From positions 4,095 through 16,577 of the forward strand of contig DCAJ01000118.1 in NCBI GenBank assembly GCA_002311455.1: a stretch of 12,483 nt of DNA. Direction: 5' to 3'. Source of the DNA: Anaerolineales bacterium UBA1136. Its GTDB lineage: Bacteria; Chloroflexota; Anaerolineae; Anaerolineales; UBA11657. Positions 7,444 through 12,483 of the stretch are shown here, piece after piece. The position numbers and the translations under genes were made by a program. Under the pieces are notes generated by a model that ran no database searches, was not told the origin of the DNA, and was given only the letters and a program-made list of their open reading frames with translations. The stretch's first letter is position 1. Every line of letters begins with the position of its first letter.

Positions 7444-8203
7444 TTAGTTCTCTAGGCAAATAGTCTACGCGGTTGAGGTAATTCACCCTAGTACCCTCCT
7501 GGTTAAAGTCAATGTGGCTAATTGCTGCATTATTGAGATGTAACCATAAGTCACGTTTTGGTGACTGAGGCACATTGAGTATTGATGATAACAAATGGTG
7601 ATAGAAACCAACATGCGTAATCAAAGCTATCCGATGGTCCTTCTTGCCTGCATGACGCTCCAAAATCTGATTGTGTACACTATTTGCACGTTTTTGGATG
7701 TCATCTAGGTTTTCAGTGGGTTTGTTCCACCATCCATCTGCACCTATCTTTTCAGGAATTACCAGGTCAGGATATGTTGACCTAAAATGTTCGTAGTCTG
7801 GACCTTGTACTCCGATACGCTGTCCGGTATCAGCATCCTTAGTAAATAATCCACCGCATTCATGTATGTCTTGCCAGACAACCAGTGGCAATTGCAGCTC
7901 TTGACTGACATACTGTGCAGTGACGATTGACCTTGTCATTAAACTGCAGTATATGTGTGAAATGTCAAATCCAGCTATACTCTGCGTATCATGGGGTACG
8001 GTTTGATTAGTATTTGAATTCCCATGTTCAGAAAGAAAACGTGCCAGCAGCGTCCCTTGTTTGACCCCTTTTTCAGTAAGTGGTGGGTCTGGAACCATTT
8101 CATCTACCCAAGCACCACCCGGAACCATTTCGTTGAGTGATTGCTTTTTGTCCAGCACTACATTGTTACTGGATTGACAATGTCTTATTAAGTACAAATG
8201 CAT
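7436..8203 (-). CDS. Histidine phosphatase superfamily protein (phosphoglycerate mutase-like)
   Basis: The 255-residue soluble protein has the branch-1 histidine phosphatase layout: RHC at 7-9 with the phospho-accepting His8, the second arginine Arg91 in SLMTRSIVTA, the acid/base glutamate Glu115 in HECGG, and the second histidine His197 in THVGF. Members remove phosphate from sugars, nucleotides, phosphoserine or metabolic intermediates; the substrate cannot be read here. The usual RHG is RHC. A stretch at about 120-165 (containing GPDYEHFRSTYPD and GWWNKP) is the variable lid region and is long. The ATG is preceded by GAGG (8217-8214) ten bases upstream. It follows the formyltransferase stop by 30 bp on the same strand, so the two are probably co-transcribed. 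Its stop overlaps the end of the ATPase gene by 8 bp, tail to tail. Confidence 0.85.
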   Translation of the reverse strand: MHLYLIRHCQSSNNVVLDKKQSLNEMVPGGAWVDEMVPDPPLTEKGVKQGTLLARFLSEHGNSNTNQTVPHDTQSIAGFDISHIYCSLMTRSIVTAQYVSQELQLPLVVWQDIHECGGLFTKDADTGQRIGVQGPDYEHFRSTYPDLVIPEKIGADGWWNKPTENLDDIQKRANSVHNQILERHAGKKDHRIALITHVGFYHHLLSSILNVPQSPKRDLWLHLNNAAISHIDFNQEGTRVNYLNRVDYLPRELIT

Positions 8204-8233
8204 ATATTTTTCGCCTCATTTAGCATAATTTTA

Positions 8234-9100
8234 TCAGAACTGTAACCATCCGTCCGAGAATCCAACTTCGTGTTGACCATGTTTGTTAATGCGTTTGCAA
8301 CCAACTGTGCTTTTGTCATAGGTGAAGCCTGTTGCTGACCGAACACTTAGTGAATCCGCCTCCGTTGTCAATGTAAATGGTATTCCCCAATCCGTAACAC
8401 CTCTAATAAAGTTGAAGGCCCTTATTACAGGCCAGCTAGTAGGTATGTGCCAATCCTTGGAAGTAGGACACGATTGATAGCTACCTTTACCAATTTGTGG
8501 TTTTCGGTCAAAGATGTGATTTTGCACTGCCTTTAGCAATAGGTCTGCACCAGATTTGGACAGCAGTCGATTGGCTTCTGGTCCTGAGATTCCTAAAGGT
8601 AGTTCTATCTCTGTTTGAGAAACTATGTCACCGGAGTCAATTGTGGAGGTCATGTGATGCAATGTGACACCAACAACGCTTAGTCCATCACGTAATTGCC
8701 AAAAAAGTGGTGTAGGGCCTCGGTATTCAGGTAATTTGGATGGATGTATGTTGACCGAAGCATATTGTGCTCGGTCTAGTATACTCTCTGACAGCCTATT
8801 TGGGAAACATGCTACAACAAGAACATCGAATTGGACAGCCAGTGGCAAGGTACTTAGGTCCCACATGGGCAGTTCATGTTTGCGAGCGCAGCCAATAATG
8901 GTATCATTAGTAGGAGTTATCATATTCAGAGTTATGTGGTCGTTATACATGGAGCAATTTAATGGTAGTTCTGGTAATACTATACCTACAATGTGTTGTT
9001 TAGCTTCTAGTAAAGCTAATAGCGGATCTATGGAAAAGGAATTTTGTGTTCCAAAATATAGGATTCGAAGAGAGGATGATCTATGCCTGAAACTGTTCAT
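8234..9100 (-). CDS. Formyltransferase family protein, non-canonical (not a typical Met-tRNA formyltransferase)
   Basis: The protein carries the formyl-THF-dependent transferase fold. The Rossmann start is LRILYFGT (11-18). The catalytic triad of the family is present: Asn117, His119 in NIHPSKLPEYRGPTP, and Asp155 in STIDSGDIV. Residues after about 215 (DWHIPTSWPVIRAFNFIRG to FSDGWLQF) resemble a short FMT C-terminal domain. At 288 residues it is smaller than usual Fmt (about 310-315), and it lacks the FAVP and QPDRPAGR-like blocks near the N-terminus, so a role in formylating a sugar amine, amino acid or peptide is as likely as initiator tRNA. The ATG at 9100 is the only possible start: an in-frame stop lies just upstream and no ATG, GTG or TTG occurs before the conserved strand. 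It has no Shine-Dalgarno and overlaps the divergent yggX start by 18 bp, suggesting a leaderless message. Confidence 0.82.
   Translation of the reverse strand: MNSFRHRSSSLRILYFGTQNSFSIDPLLALLEAKQHIVGIVLPELPLNCSMYNDHITLNMITPTNDTIIGCARKHELPMWDLSTLPLAVQFDVLVVACFPNRLSESILDRAQYASVNIHPSKLPEYRGPTPLFWQLRDGLSVVGVTLHHMTSTIDSGDIVSQTEIELPLGISGPEANRLLSKSGADLLLKAVQNHIFDRKPQIGKGSYQSCPTSKDWHIPTSWPVIRAFNFIRGVTDWGIPFTLTTEADSLSVRSATGFTYDKSTVGCKRINKHGQHEVGFSDGWLQF
9068..9075 (+). promoter_or_regulatory. Ribosome binding site of the YggX-like gene
   Basis: AAGAGAGG ends seven bases before the ATG at 9083, a good Shine-Dalgarno at normal spacing. It lies inside the 5' coding part of the opposite-strand formyltransferase gene and supports translation of the YggX gene from 9083. 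Confidence 0.6.
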
Positions 9101-9463
9101 TGTGTAAAACTAGGTCGTGAATTACCCGGTCTAGATCGACAACCTTTTCCGGGTGAATTGGGTAAGAGAATACTAGAAAATGTATCATCCCAAGGCTGGG
9201 AGATGTGGCGAGAGCATTCCACTTTACTTATTAACCATTATGGATTAAATCTTGCCGATGCAGGAGCTGGTAAAACTCTGGCGGAGGAGATGGAGAAATT
9301 CTTCTTTGGTGATGATGCCCGAGTTCCAGATGATTGGGTTCCGGAAGGGCAGGGTACGGGAGCAGGTATTCCTGGTGTGGGTGGCACAGATGCCCCACAG
9401 GATAAGGGTGCCCCACAGGATAAGGGTGCTCCGCAGGGGAAGGGTGCCCCAGCCCAAAAGTAA
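9083..9463 (+). CDS. yggX: YggX-like Fe(II)-trafficking / oxidative damage protection protein with a repetitive C-terminal tail
   Basis: Residues 1 to about 87 match YggX closely: VHCVKLGRELPGLDRQPFPG (conserved Cys7), GELGKRILENVS, WEMWREHSTLLINHY, LNLAD, then EEMEKFFFG and a final VPDDWVPEG. In enteric bacteria YggX limits iron-driven and superoxide damage to Fe-S clusters. Family proteins are about 90 residues; this one is 126 because of a glycine- and proline-rich tail (GTGAGIPGVGG) followed by APQDKG hexapeptide repeats. The ATG at 9083 matches the family start and has a strong ribosome site. The gene overlaps the divergent formyltransferase start by 18 bp and stops 8 bp before the converging ATP-grasp stop, so it looks wedged between minus-strand genes. 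The family is best known from gamma- and betaproteobacteria; transfer into this genome is inferred, not shown. Confidence 0.93.
   Translation: MPETVHCVKLGRELPGLDRQPFPGELGKRILENVSSQGWEMWREHSTLLINHYGLNLADAGAGKTLAEEMEKFFFGDDARVPDDWVPEGQGTGAGIPGVGGTDAPQDKGAPQDKGAPQGKGAPAQK
9392..9460 (+). repeat. In-frame 18-bp tandem repeat encoding APQDKG units
   Basis: Two identical 18-base copies (9392-9409 and 9410-9427, GCCCCACAGGATAAGGGT) are followed by a diverged third copy (9428-9445) and a partial fourth (9446-9460) that runs to the YggX stop codon. Each unit encodes Ala-Pro-Gln-Asp-Lys-Gly or a near variant. The exact identity of the first two copies at DNA level suggests a recent slippage duplication, so copy number may vary between strains. 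Confidence 0.9.
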
Positions 9464-9471
9464 TAATGCGT

Positions 9472-10746
9472 TCATTTTATTTGCTCCAATAGTATCTCAG
9501 ATTCAATATGAAATTGTAACAGAGCGTGGGAAGTCCTAAGTGCCTCTACTACTTCATAAGGTGACTGACAATATGCAAATATAAAACCCAAGTACCCATC
9601 CCCCTCAGGCAAAGGATATATAGGATAGTTCAATTTTGCGGTAATTTCTATTTTATCTATTCCATCAATTGACTCAGCTTGTTTTATTCCATTTATTTTA
9701 CGTAATATCCCACTTTTAGGAATAGGTATCATCATGACTCCCTTGCTGCGATCATCGATAGTGAATTTGTCAATATTTGATCCACTGGTCTGGAGTAAAA
9801 CTAGTTCCTCTAGTGACCGTCCAGATCCGAAACTAAGAATATTTGAGCACAGTCCGCCTATGGTTCTTCCTGCAATTTCTATAGGCCAAACCCCATGTTC
9901 GTTAAGGCGAAATTCAGCATGAATAGGACCCAATCTTAGCCCGAGTGCTTTCGCCGACGATATTAAAGTAGACTCTATTTCCAGTTGATCTTCTTGCGGT
10001 AGTAGTGAAGGTGTCACATAAATTGTTTCTTCAAAGAATGGACCTTCTAGTGGGTCTGGCTTGTCAAAAATGGCCAGAATCTTAATGCCAGTGTCACTAC
10101 CAAGTGCCTCGACTGCTACTTCTTGCCCCGGAATGTAATCTTCTACCAGAATTCGGGTACCTACAGCGTTATTTATGATACTACGCACACGGTGCCAGGC
10201 TGTTTTGAATTCAGTAGGATTGTTGGCTCGAATAACTCCGCGACTTCCGTTAAGTAGTAATGGCTTTAATATGCATGGATAGCCAATATGTATTGAAATG
10301 TCTTCTGGATTCTCATTGTGGTGAAATGACATGAATTGAGGGCATAACACTCTGCCAGCTTGTAGGTGCTGGCGCATTACTAATTTGTCCCGAGCAGCCA
10401 TTGCTGCCGCACGACTATTGTGTGGTAAACCTAAGAGGCTACATACTTCTGCCGCTATCAGGGTTGCGGAGTCATCGATTGCCAAAACAGCCACAACTTG
10501 TTTCTCGTCAGCTAAATCAACAATAGTTCTGACAGATTCATCGTGATCGCTGAAGTCAACAGACAAAGACATATTCCATTCAGAAGCCAGTTTGTCTGGA
10601 ATGTCGATTGCCCATAAAACATGTAGACCTAGTCGTTCGGCTGCCTGTGCGTAAGACTGGCCTCTATATGTGTTCGGGTTAGCTAGAAGTACTATTATGG
10701 AATCAAGATTATTTGAACAAGTCTCGTGCATTGTTTTGTCGTTCAC
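9472..10746 (-). CDS. ATP-grasp domain carboxylate-amine ligase (L-amino acid ligase-like)
   Basis: The 424-residue cytosolic protein has the order of the ATP-grasp superfamily: an N-terminal Rossmann-like domain (SIIVLLANPNTYRG), then Lys121 (ARDKLVMRQ), Lys161 in CILKP with the glycine-rich loop NGSRG (166-170), the adenine-contact region ILVEDYIPGQEV (199-210), and the Mg-binding residues Glu278 (HAEFR) and Glu290 in PIEIAGRTIGG. The C-terminal part (about 335-415, with KGVMMIPIPKSG and GDGYLGFIFAY) resembles the extra domain of L-amino acid ligases that make dipeptides. These enzymes join a carboxylate to an amine through an acyl-phosphate. The substrate is unknown. The start is GTG at 10746; an ATG five codons in is an alternative, and neither has a clear Shine-Dalgarno. 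It lies upstream of the formyltransferase and phosphatase genes on the same strand, separated by the oppositely oriented YggX gene. Confidence 0.85.
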   Translation of the reverse strand: MNDKTMHETCSNNLDSIIVLLANPNTYRGQSYAQAAERLGLHVLWAIDIPDKLASEWNMSLSVDFSDHDESVRTIVDLADEKQVVAVLAIDDSATLIAAEVCSLLGLPHNSRAAAMAARDKLVMRQHLQAGRVLCPQFMSFHHNENPEDISIHIGYPCILKPLLLNGSRGVIRANNPTEFKTAWHRVRSIINNAVGTRILVEDYIPGQEVAVEALGSDTGIKILAIFDKPDPLEGPFFEETIYVTPSLLPQEDQLEIESTLISSAKALGLRLGPIHAEFRLNEHGVWPIEIAGRTIGGLCSNILSFGSGRSLEELVLLQTSGSNIDKFTIDDRSKGVMMIPIPKSGILRKINGIKQAESIDGIDKIEITAKLNYPIYPLPEGDGYLGFIFAYCQSPYEVVEALRTSHALLQFHIESEILLEQIK

Positions 10747-11153
10747 TACACAAATTAAGTAATACTACTGCCAAATTATGTACATGATCTTTTATAGTCG
10801 TCTAGTGGCAGCATAAAGTGGATGTATAATACATTAAGCTATCAAACTGAATTATAAGGCTTTGGAGTATATTCAGCAAAGACTCAATTATTTCGTCGTA
10901 TCTCAGCTATAGTAAAGGCTTGCAAGGCGCCTGTGGTATTACTTGCAGTGGCATAATGTAATAATCACAATTGATGATCTAATCTGGAGATGGTTACAAA
11001 CAGTGAATGGATATTGTTGCAGGGACATAATCAAAACTGCACATTCTGGAAGTATTCTTGCTTCACGGGTTTTGATATCCCCAAAATACATTGTGACTGT
11101 TGTCAGTATATTCATTTGGAAGGTCTATTAATTGTTTGGGACAATAGTGTTTT
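10747..11153. other. 407-bp intergenic region between divergent ATP-grasp and ribD genes
   Basis: No gene is recognised here. On the minus strand TATAAT at 10856-10851 could be a -10 box for the ATP-grasp gene, with a leader of about 100 bases; on the plus strand TATAAT at 10825-10830 lacks a matching -35. A 62-codon open frame at 10943-11131 (+) has no family resemblance and is treated as chance. The conserved boxes of an FMN riboswitch are not visible. The only local structure noted is the hairpin at 11022-11082. Confidence 0.5.
11022..11082 (+). other. Possible stem-loop in the ribD leader
   Basis: ATCAAAAC (11030-11037) pairs perfectly with GTTTTGAT (11069-11076). Across an asymmetric internal loop GGGA (11022-11025) pairs with TCCC (11078-11081). 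The apical part can form a further GAAG/CTTC helix (11049-11052 with 11061-11064). The element ends 72 bases before the ribD start. It is not followed by a T run, so it does not look like an intrinsic terminator. Whether it is transcribed or conserved is unknown. Confidence 0.3.
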
Positions 11154-12278
11154 ATGAGCAAGTCACACGAAGAATACATGGAACGTGCGCTCGGATTAGC
11201 AGTAAAGGCACAAGGACGCACGAGTCCAAATCCTTTGGTAGGTGCAGTGCTGGTCAAAGATGGGCAAATAGTAGGTGAGGGGTTTCATCAACGAGCCGGA
11301 TGCCCACATGCCGAAATTGAAGCTCTAACAGCAGCTGGCGAATTTGCGCGGGGTGCTAGCGTGTATGTGACACTAGAGCCTTGTGCTCATCATGGCCGTA
11401 CAGCACCTTGTGCAGACGCATTGATTACAGCCGGGATTAAAGAAGTCTATTCTGCTATGGAAGATCCCAATCCAGCTGTACATGGGAAAGGTCATGCTCG
11501 TCTGCGAGAAGCTGGCATATCAGTTTACACTGGTCTCAGCCAATCTAAAGCTACAGAAATAAACAAGCCGTTTTTCAAATATGTGGCCAGTGGGCAACCT
11601 TGGGTTACTGCTAAATTTGCTGTAAGTCTTGATGGGAAACTTGCAACCAATATGGGCGAATCACAATGGATCACAGGTGAACAATCAAGACAGCGTGTTC
11701 ATCACATTAGAAATGTGACTGATACTATTCTTGTAGGTGCAGGTACAGTTCTGGCTGACGATCCTAGTTTAACCACAAGGTTAGAGGATTATGACGAAAA
11801 TATACGTAATCCATTGCGTATCGTGGTAGATAGCCGTGGTAGAGTATCTTCGAGTGCTCGTATTTATGACCCAGATGCTCCTGGAGATTCGGTGCTGGCG
11901 ACGACTTCAAAAACCAAAGCTAGCCATTGCGAGCAGCTCGAATCACAGGGTGTCAAAATATGGAAGTTGCCCGAAGATGTCAACGGGCGTGTAGATTTGA
12001 AGGCACTAGTAAATCGGATTGGTAAAGAGGAGATGCTTTCCTTACTTGTGGAAGGTGGAAGTGAATTGCTTGGTGTGTTTGTGGCAGATGGGCTCTTGGA
12101 TCACGTGTGTGCTTTCTTTGCTCCTATTATAATTGGTGGTAAATCTGCTCCTGGACCGGTTGGTGAACCAGGAATAGGTCGGCTTGCTGACGTACTTCGT
12201 CTATCTAATATAGTTACTGAGAATATAGGTGGTGACATACTAATAGAAGGTGATGTAGTCAATAATTTGCATAACTAA
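11154..12278 (+). CDS. ribD: Bifunctional pyrimidine deaminase / reductase of riboflavin biosynthesis
   Basis: RibD carries out two successive cytosolic steps after GTP cyclohydrolase II: deamination of diaminohydroxyphosphoribosylamino-pyrimidine and NADPH-dependent reduction of the ribosyl group. The N-terminal deaminase domain has the zinc site His52 with Glu54 (PHAEIEAL) and Cys77/Cys86 in EPCAHHGRTAPC. The C-terminal reductase domain, from about residue 148, has KFAVSLDGKLA, VGAGTVLADDPSLTTR (194-209), and VEGGSELLG (299-307) followed by IIGG. At 374 residues it is full length with both domains intact. The ATG start matches the family (EEYMERALGLA near the N-terminus); the Shine-Dalgarno is weak. 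ribE follows 25 bp downstream on the same strand, indicating a rib operon that continues beyond the window. Confidence 0.97.
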   Translation: MSKSHEEYMERALGLAVKAQGRTSPNPLVGAVLVKDGQIVGEGFHQRAGCPHAEIEALTAAGEFARGASVYVTLEPCAHHGRTAPCADALITAGIKEVYSAMEDPNPAVHGKGHARLREAGISVYTGLSQSKATEINKPFFKYVASGQPWVTAKFAVSLDGKLATNMGESQWITGEQSRQRVHHIRNVTDTILVGAGTVLADDPSLTTRLEDYDENIRNPLRIVVDSRGRVSSSARIYDPDAPGDSVLATTSKTKASHCEQLESQGVKIWKLPEDVNGRVDLKALVNRIGKEEMLSLLVEGGSELLGVFVADGLLDHVCAFFAPIIIGGKSAPGPVGEPGIGRLADVLRLSNIVTENIGGDILIEGDVVNNLHN

Positions 12279-12292
12279 TACTATATACACAT

Positions 12293-12297
12293 GGTGA
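12293..12297 (+). promoter_or_regulatory. Ribosome binding site of ribE
   Basis: GGTGA, part of the anti-Shine-Dalgarno complement, ends six bases before the ATG at 12304 and supports that start over the out-of-frame ATG just upstream. Confidence 0.5.
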
Positions 12298-12303
12298 GTA
12301 GGA

Positions 12304-12483
12304 ATGTTTACTGGTTTAGTAGAAGAGATTGGCACTGTTAGGCGGGTTTGGGTTGCAGATAAAGGACTAATTTTATCTGTGAATGCTGAGCAGGTGCTTA
12401 ATGACGTGAAGGTTAGTGATAGTATTGCGATCAACGGTGCCTGCCTTACGGTAACCGAAGTATCATTAGGTTCATTTGCTGTT
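12304..12483 (+). CDS. ribE: Riboflavin synthase alpha chain, 3'-truncated by the window edge
   Basis: RibE converts two molecules of 6,7-dimethyl-8-ribityllumazine to riboflavin plus a pyrimidinedione that is recycled. The first 60 residues are visible and are diagnostic: MFTGLVEEIGTV at the start and SDSIAINGACLTVTEV (38-53), the family's GDSIAVNGVCLTV block of the N-terminal barrel. About two thirds of a normal 200-residue protein lies beyond the window. It follows ribD by 25 bp in the same direction, and the two are almost certainly co-transcribed. No internal break is seen in the visible part. Confidence 0.95.
   Translation, partial: MFTGLVEEIGTVRRVWVADKGLILSVNAEQVLNDVKVSDSIAINGACLTVTEVSLGSFAV

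Noticed and set aside
8664..9107. Plus-strand open frame opposite the formyltransferase gene.
   Set aside because: It lies antisense to conserved formyltransferase motifs and shows no recognisable domain.
9392..9460. Tandem repeats as a CRISPR or regulatory iteron array.
   Set aside because: The units are contiguous without spacers, stay in frame with YggX and encode a regular hexapeptide.
10857..10951. Short plus-strand frame ending KAPVVLLAVA before a stop, looking like the tail of a protein.
   Set aside because: It is bounded by a stop at its left end, has no start codon or ribosome site, and I recognise no family; too short to support as a relic.
11022..11082. tRNA-like fold suggested by GGGTTTTGATATCCC resembling a T arm.
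   Set aside because: There is no acceptor stem pairing, no TTC loop consensus, no D arm and no proper anticodon arm.
10943..11131. 62-codon plus-strand open frame in the ribD upstream gap.
   Set aside because: No family resemblance and no ribosome site, and it would contain the leader hairpin.
10747..11153. FMN (RFN) riboswitch upstream of ribD.
   Set aside because: I looked for its conserved boxes on the plus strand and found none; the hairpin present does not resemble it.

Overview
The window is a densely packed, AT-leaning (by eye roughly 40% GC) stretch of bacterial chromosome with short intergenic gaps and genes on both strands. It holds housekeeping cofactor and nucleotide genes mixed with a few less ordinary ones. 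There is no rRNA, tRNA, CRISPR, transposase or phage gene. No single gene fixes the organism. The make-up fits a free-living member of the Chloroflexota (Dehalococcoidia/SAR202-like): flavin-dependent thymidylate synthase, a pyrimidine-nucleoside phosphorylase, an MtaD-type amidohydrolase fused to a CYTH domain, and a Zn/Cd ATPase with extra cysteine clusters. That placement is inference and was not tested. The YggX-type protein is typical of gamma- and betaproteobacteria and may be a transferred gene.

Layout. 3-740 (+): 3' part of ribF, cut by the window edge. 867-1505 (+): thyX. 1525-2832 (-): pyrimidine-nucleoside phosphorylase, converging on thyX. 2833-2932: divergent promoter region. 2933-4900 (+): amidohydrolase-CYTH fusion. 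4915-5043 (-): an orphan C-terminal fragment of mutS in the gap. 5182-7443 (+): P1B-type Zn/Cd ATPase. 7436-8203 and 8234-9100 (-): a histidine phosphatase preceded by a formyltransferase, apparently one operon. 9083-9463 (+): a YggX-like gene with a repetitive tail, fitted between minus-strand genes. 9472-10746 (-): an ATP-grasp ligase. 10747-11153: a 407-bp gap with a possible leader hairpin. 11154-12278 (+) ribD, and 12304 to the right edge (+) ribE, the start of a riboflavin operon.

How the genes fit together. RibD and RibE (riboflavin synthesis) and RibF (riboflavin to FMN and FAD) bracket the window. ThyX is an FAD enzyme making dTMP, and the phosphorylase salvages or degrades pyrimidine nucleosides. 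The amidohydrolase half of the fusion belongs to the family that deaminates S-adenosylhomocysteine, methylthioadenosine and related purine nucleosides. The ATP-grasp, formyltransferase and phosphatase genes lie on the same strand and may form an amide-bond/formylation pathway of unknown product. No established multi-gene defence or mobile system is visible. The observations most worth following are the amidohydrolase-CYTH fusion, the two cysteine clusters in the ATPase, the mutS relic, and the inserted YggX gene with its repeat tail.
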